From: Desulfocapsa sp.
GTDB taxonomy: Bacteria; Desulfobacterota; Desulfobulbia; Desulfobulbales; Desulfocapsaceae
DNA length: 6,017 nucleotides
Direction of reading: 5' to 3'
Assembly: GCA_029942265.1 (NCBI GenBank)
Contig: JAOZTO010000165.1
Span: forward strand, 1 to 6,017
The notes beneath the pieces were generated by a model, which worked only from the letters and a program-made list of their open reading frames with translations, was not told where the DNA came from and searched no databases. The position numbers and the translations under genes are program-made. Shown here piece by piece: positions 5,863-6,017 of this stretch. Within the stretch, counting starts at the first letter, position 1. Each line of letters starts with the position of its first letter.

Positions 5863-5947
5863 AACTATTCAGCCGCCCTCCAACCTTCGCGCATCTGGAC
5901 AGTTACAGTTCAAGGTTATGCAATTCTCGGGTACTCGCTAAATAGTT
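5863..5947. repeat. Foldback sequence upstream of the dipeptidase gene
   Basis: AACTATTCAGC (5863-5873) and GCTAAATAGTT (5937-5947) are inverted repeats with 10 of 11 matches. Nested inside is the perfect pair AACCTT (5882-5887) and AAGGTT (5912-5917). The two pairs have nearly the same centre (about 5900-5905), which points to one cruciform-like or miniature repeat of about 85 bp. No gene is seen in 5828-6017. Confidence 0.4.
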
Positions 5948-5965
5948 GCACGTTCGAATAGAAAT

Positions 5966-6013
5966 GATGGACTCGTAAAAAGTCTGAAATCAAGATGGAT
6001 TTGTAAAAAACTT
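5966..6013. repeat. Tandem direct repeat with a 28-bp period
   Basis: GATGGACTCGTAAAAA at 5966-5981 recurs as GATGGATTTGTAAAAA at 5994-6009, with 14 of 16 matches, both mismatches being C/T transitions. The copies are 28 bp apart and the second nears the window edge, so more copies may follow. It looks like part of a dispersed intergenic repeat; no function is assigned. Confidence 0.4.
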
Positions 6014-6017
6014 CATA

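Overview
The window looks like a chromosomal segment of an AT-leaning Gram-negative bacterium. A Desulfobacterota (former Deltaproteobacteria) host is the best guess. The reasons are the MJ0042-type zinc-ribbon membrane protein, the exported C69 dipeptidase with a Gram-negative signal peptide, foldback repeats between genes, and a probable selenocysteine codon, since selenoproteins are frequent in that group. This is an inference from gene content; no rRNA or other taxonomic marker is present.

Left end (1-649). The minus strand carries the start of a gene that runs off the window at base 1. Read with an in-frame TGA as selenocysteine, it begins an ArsC/Spx-like thioredoxin-fold protein whose redox motif is U-x-x-C. 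A hairpin just after the TGA fits the bacterial SECIS pattern. Upstream lie a symmetric 149-bp foldback element (128-276), a second long hairpin that abuts it (277-337), and the broken 5' end of a membrane signalling gene, possibly a chemoreceptor (338-527). Next comes an AT-rich gap with a perfect 9-bp inverted repeat.

Middle (650-3343, minus strand). Two genes form a tight pair. The first is a 604-residue acidic protein with four Cys4 zinc ribbons and a C-terminal multi-pass membrane domain. Three base pairs after it comes an EamA/DMT-family transporter that starts with GTG. The acidic protein contains a run of ten A that could make its membrane domain optional through slippage.

Right half (3344-6017). 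A 231-bp divergent intergenic region separates this pair from a plus-strand dihydrofolate reductase gene (folA, 3575-4063). It converges, with an 18-bp gap, on a minus-strand gene for an exported C69-family dipeptidase (4082-5827). The last 190 bases hold its ribosome binding site, a foldback sequence and a short direct repeat.

No single pathway links the genes. The window reads as ordinary housekeeping genes bordered by repeat-rich, rearranged spacers. The most valuable observation is the probable selenoprotein start at the left edge, which conventional gene calling would miss or misstart.
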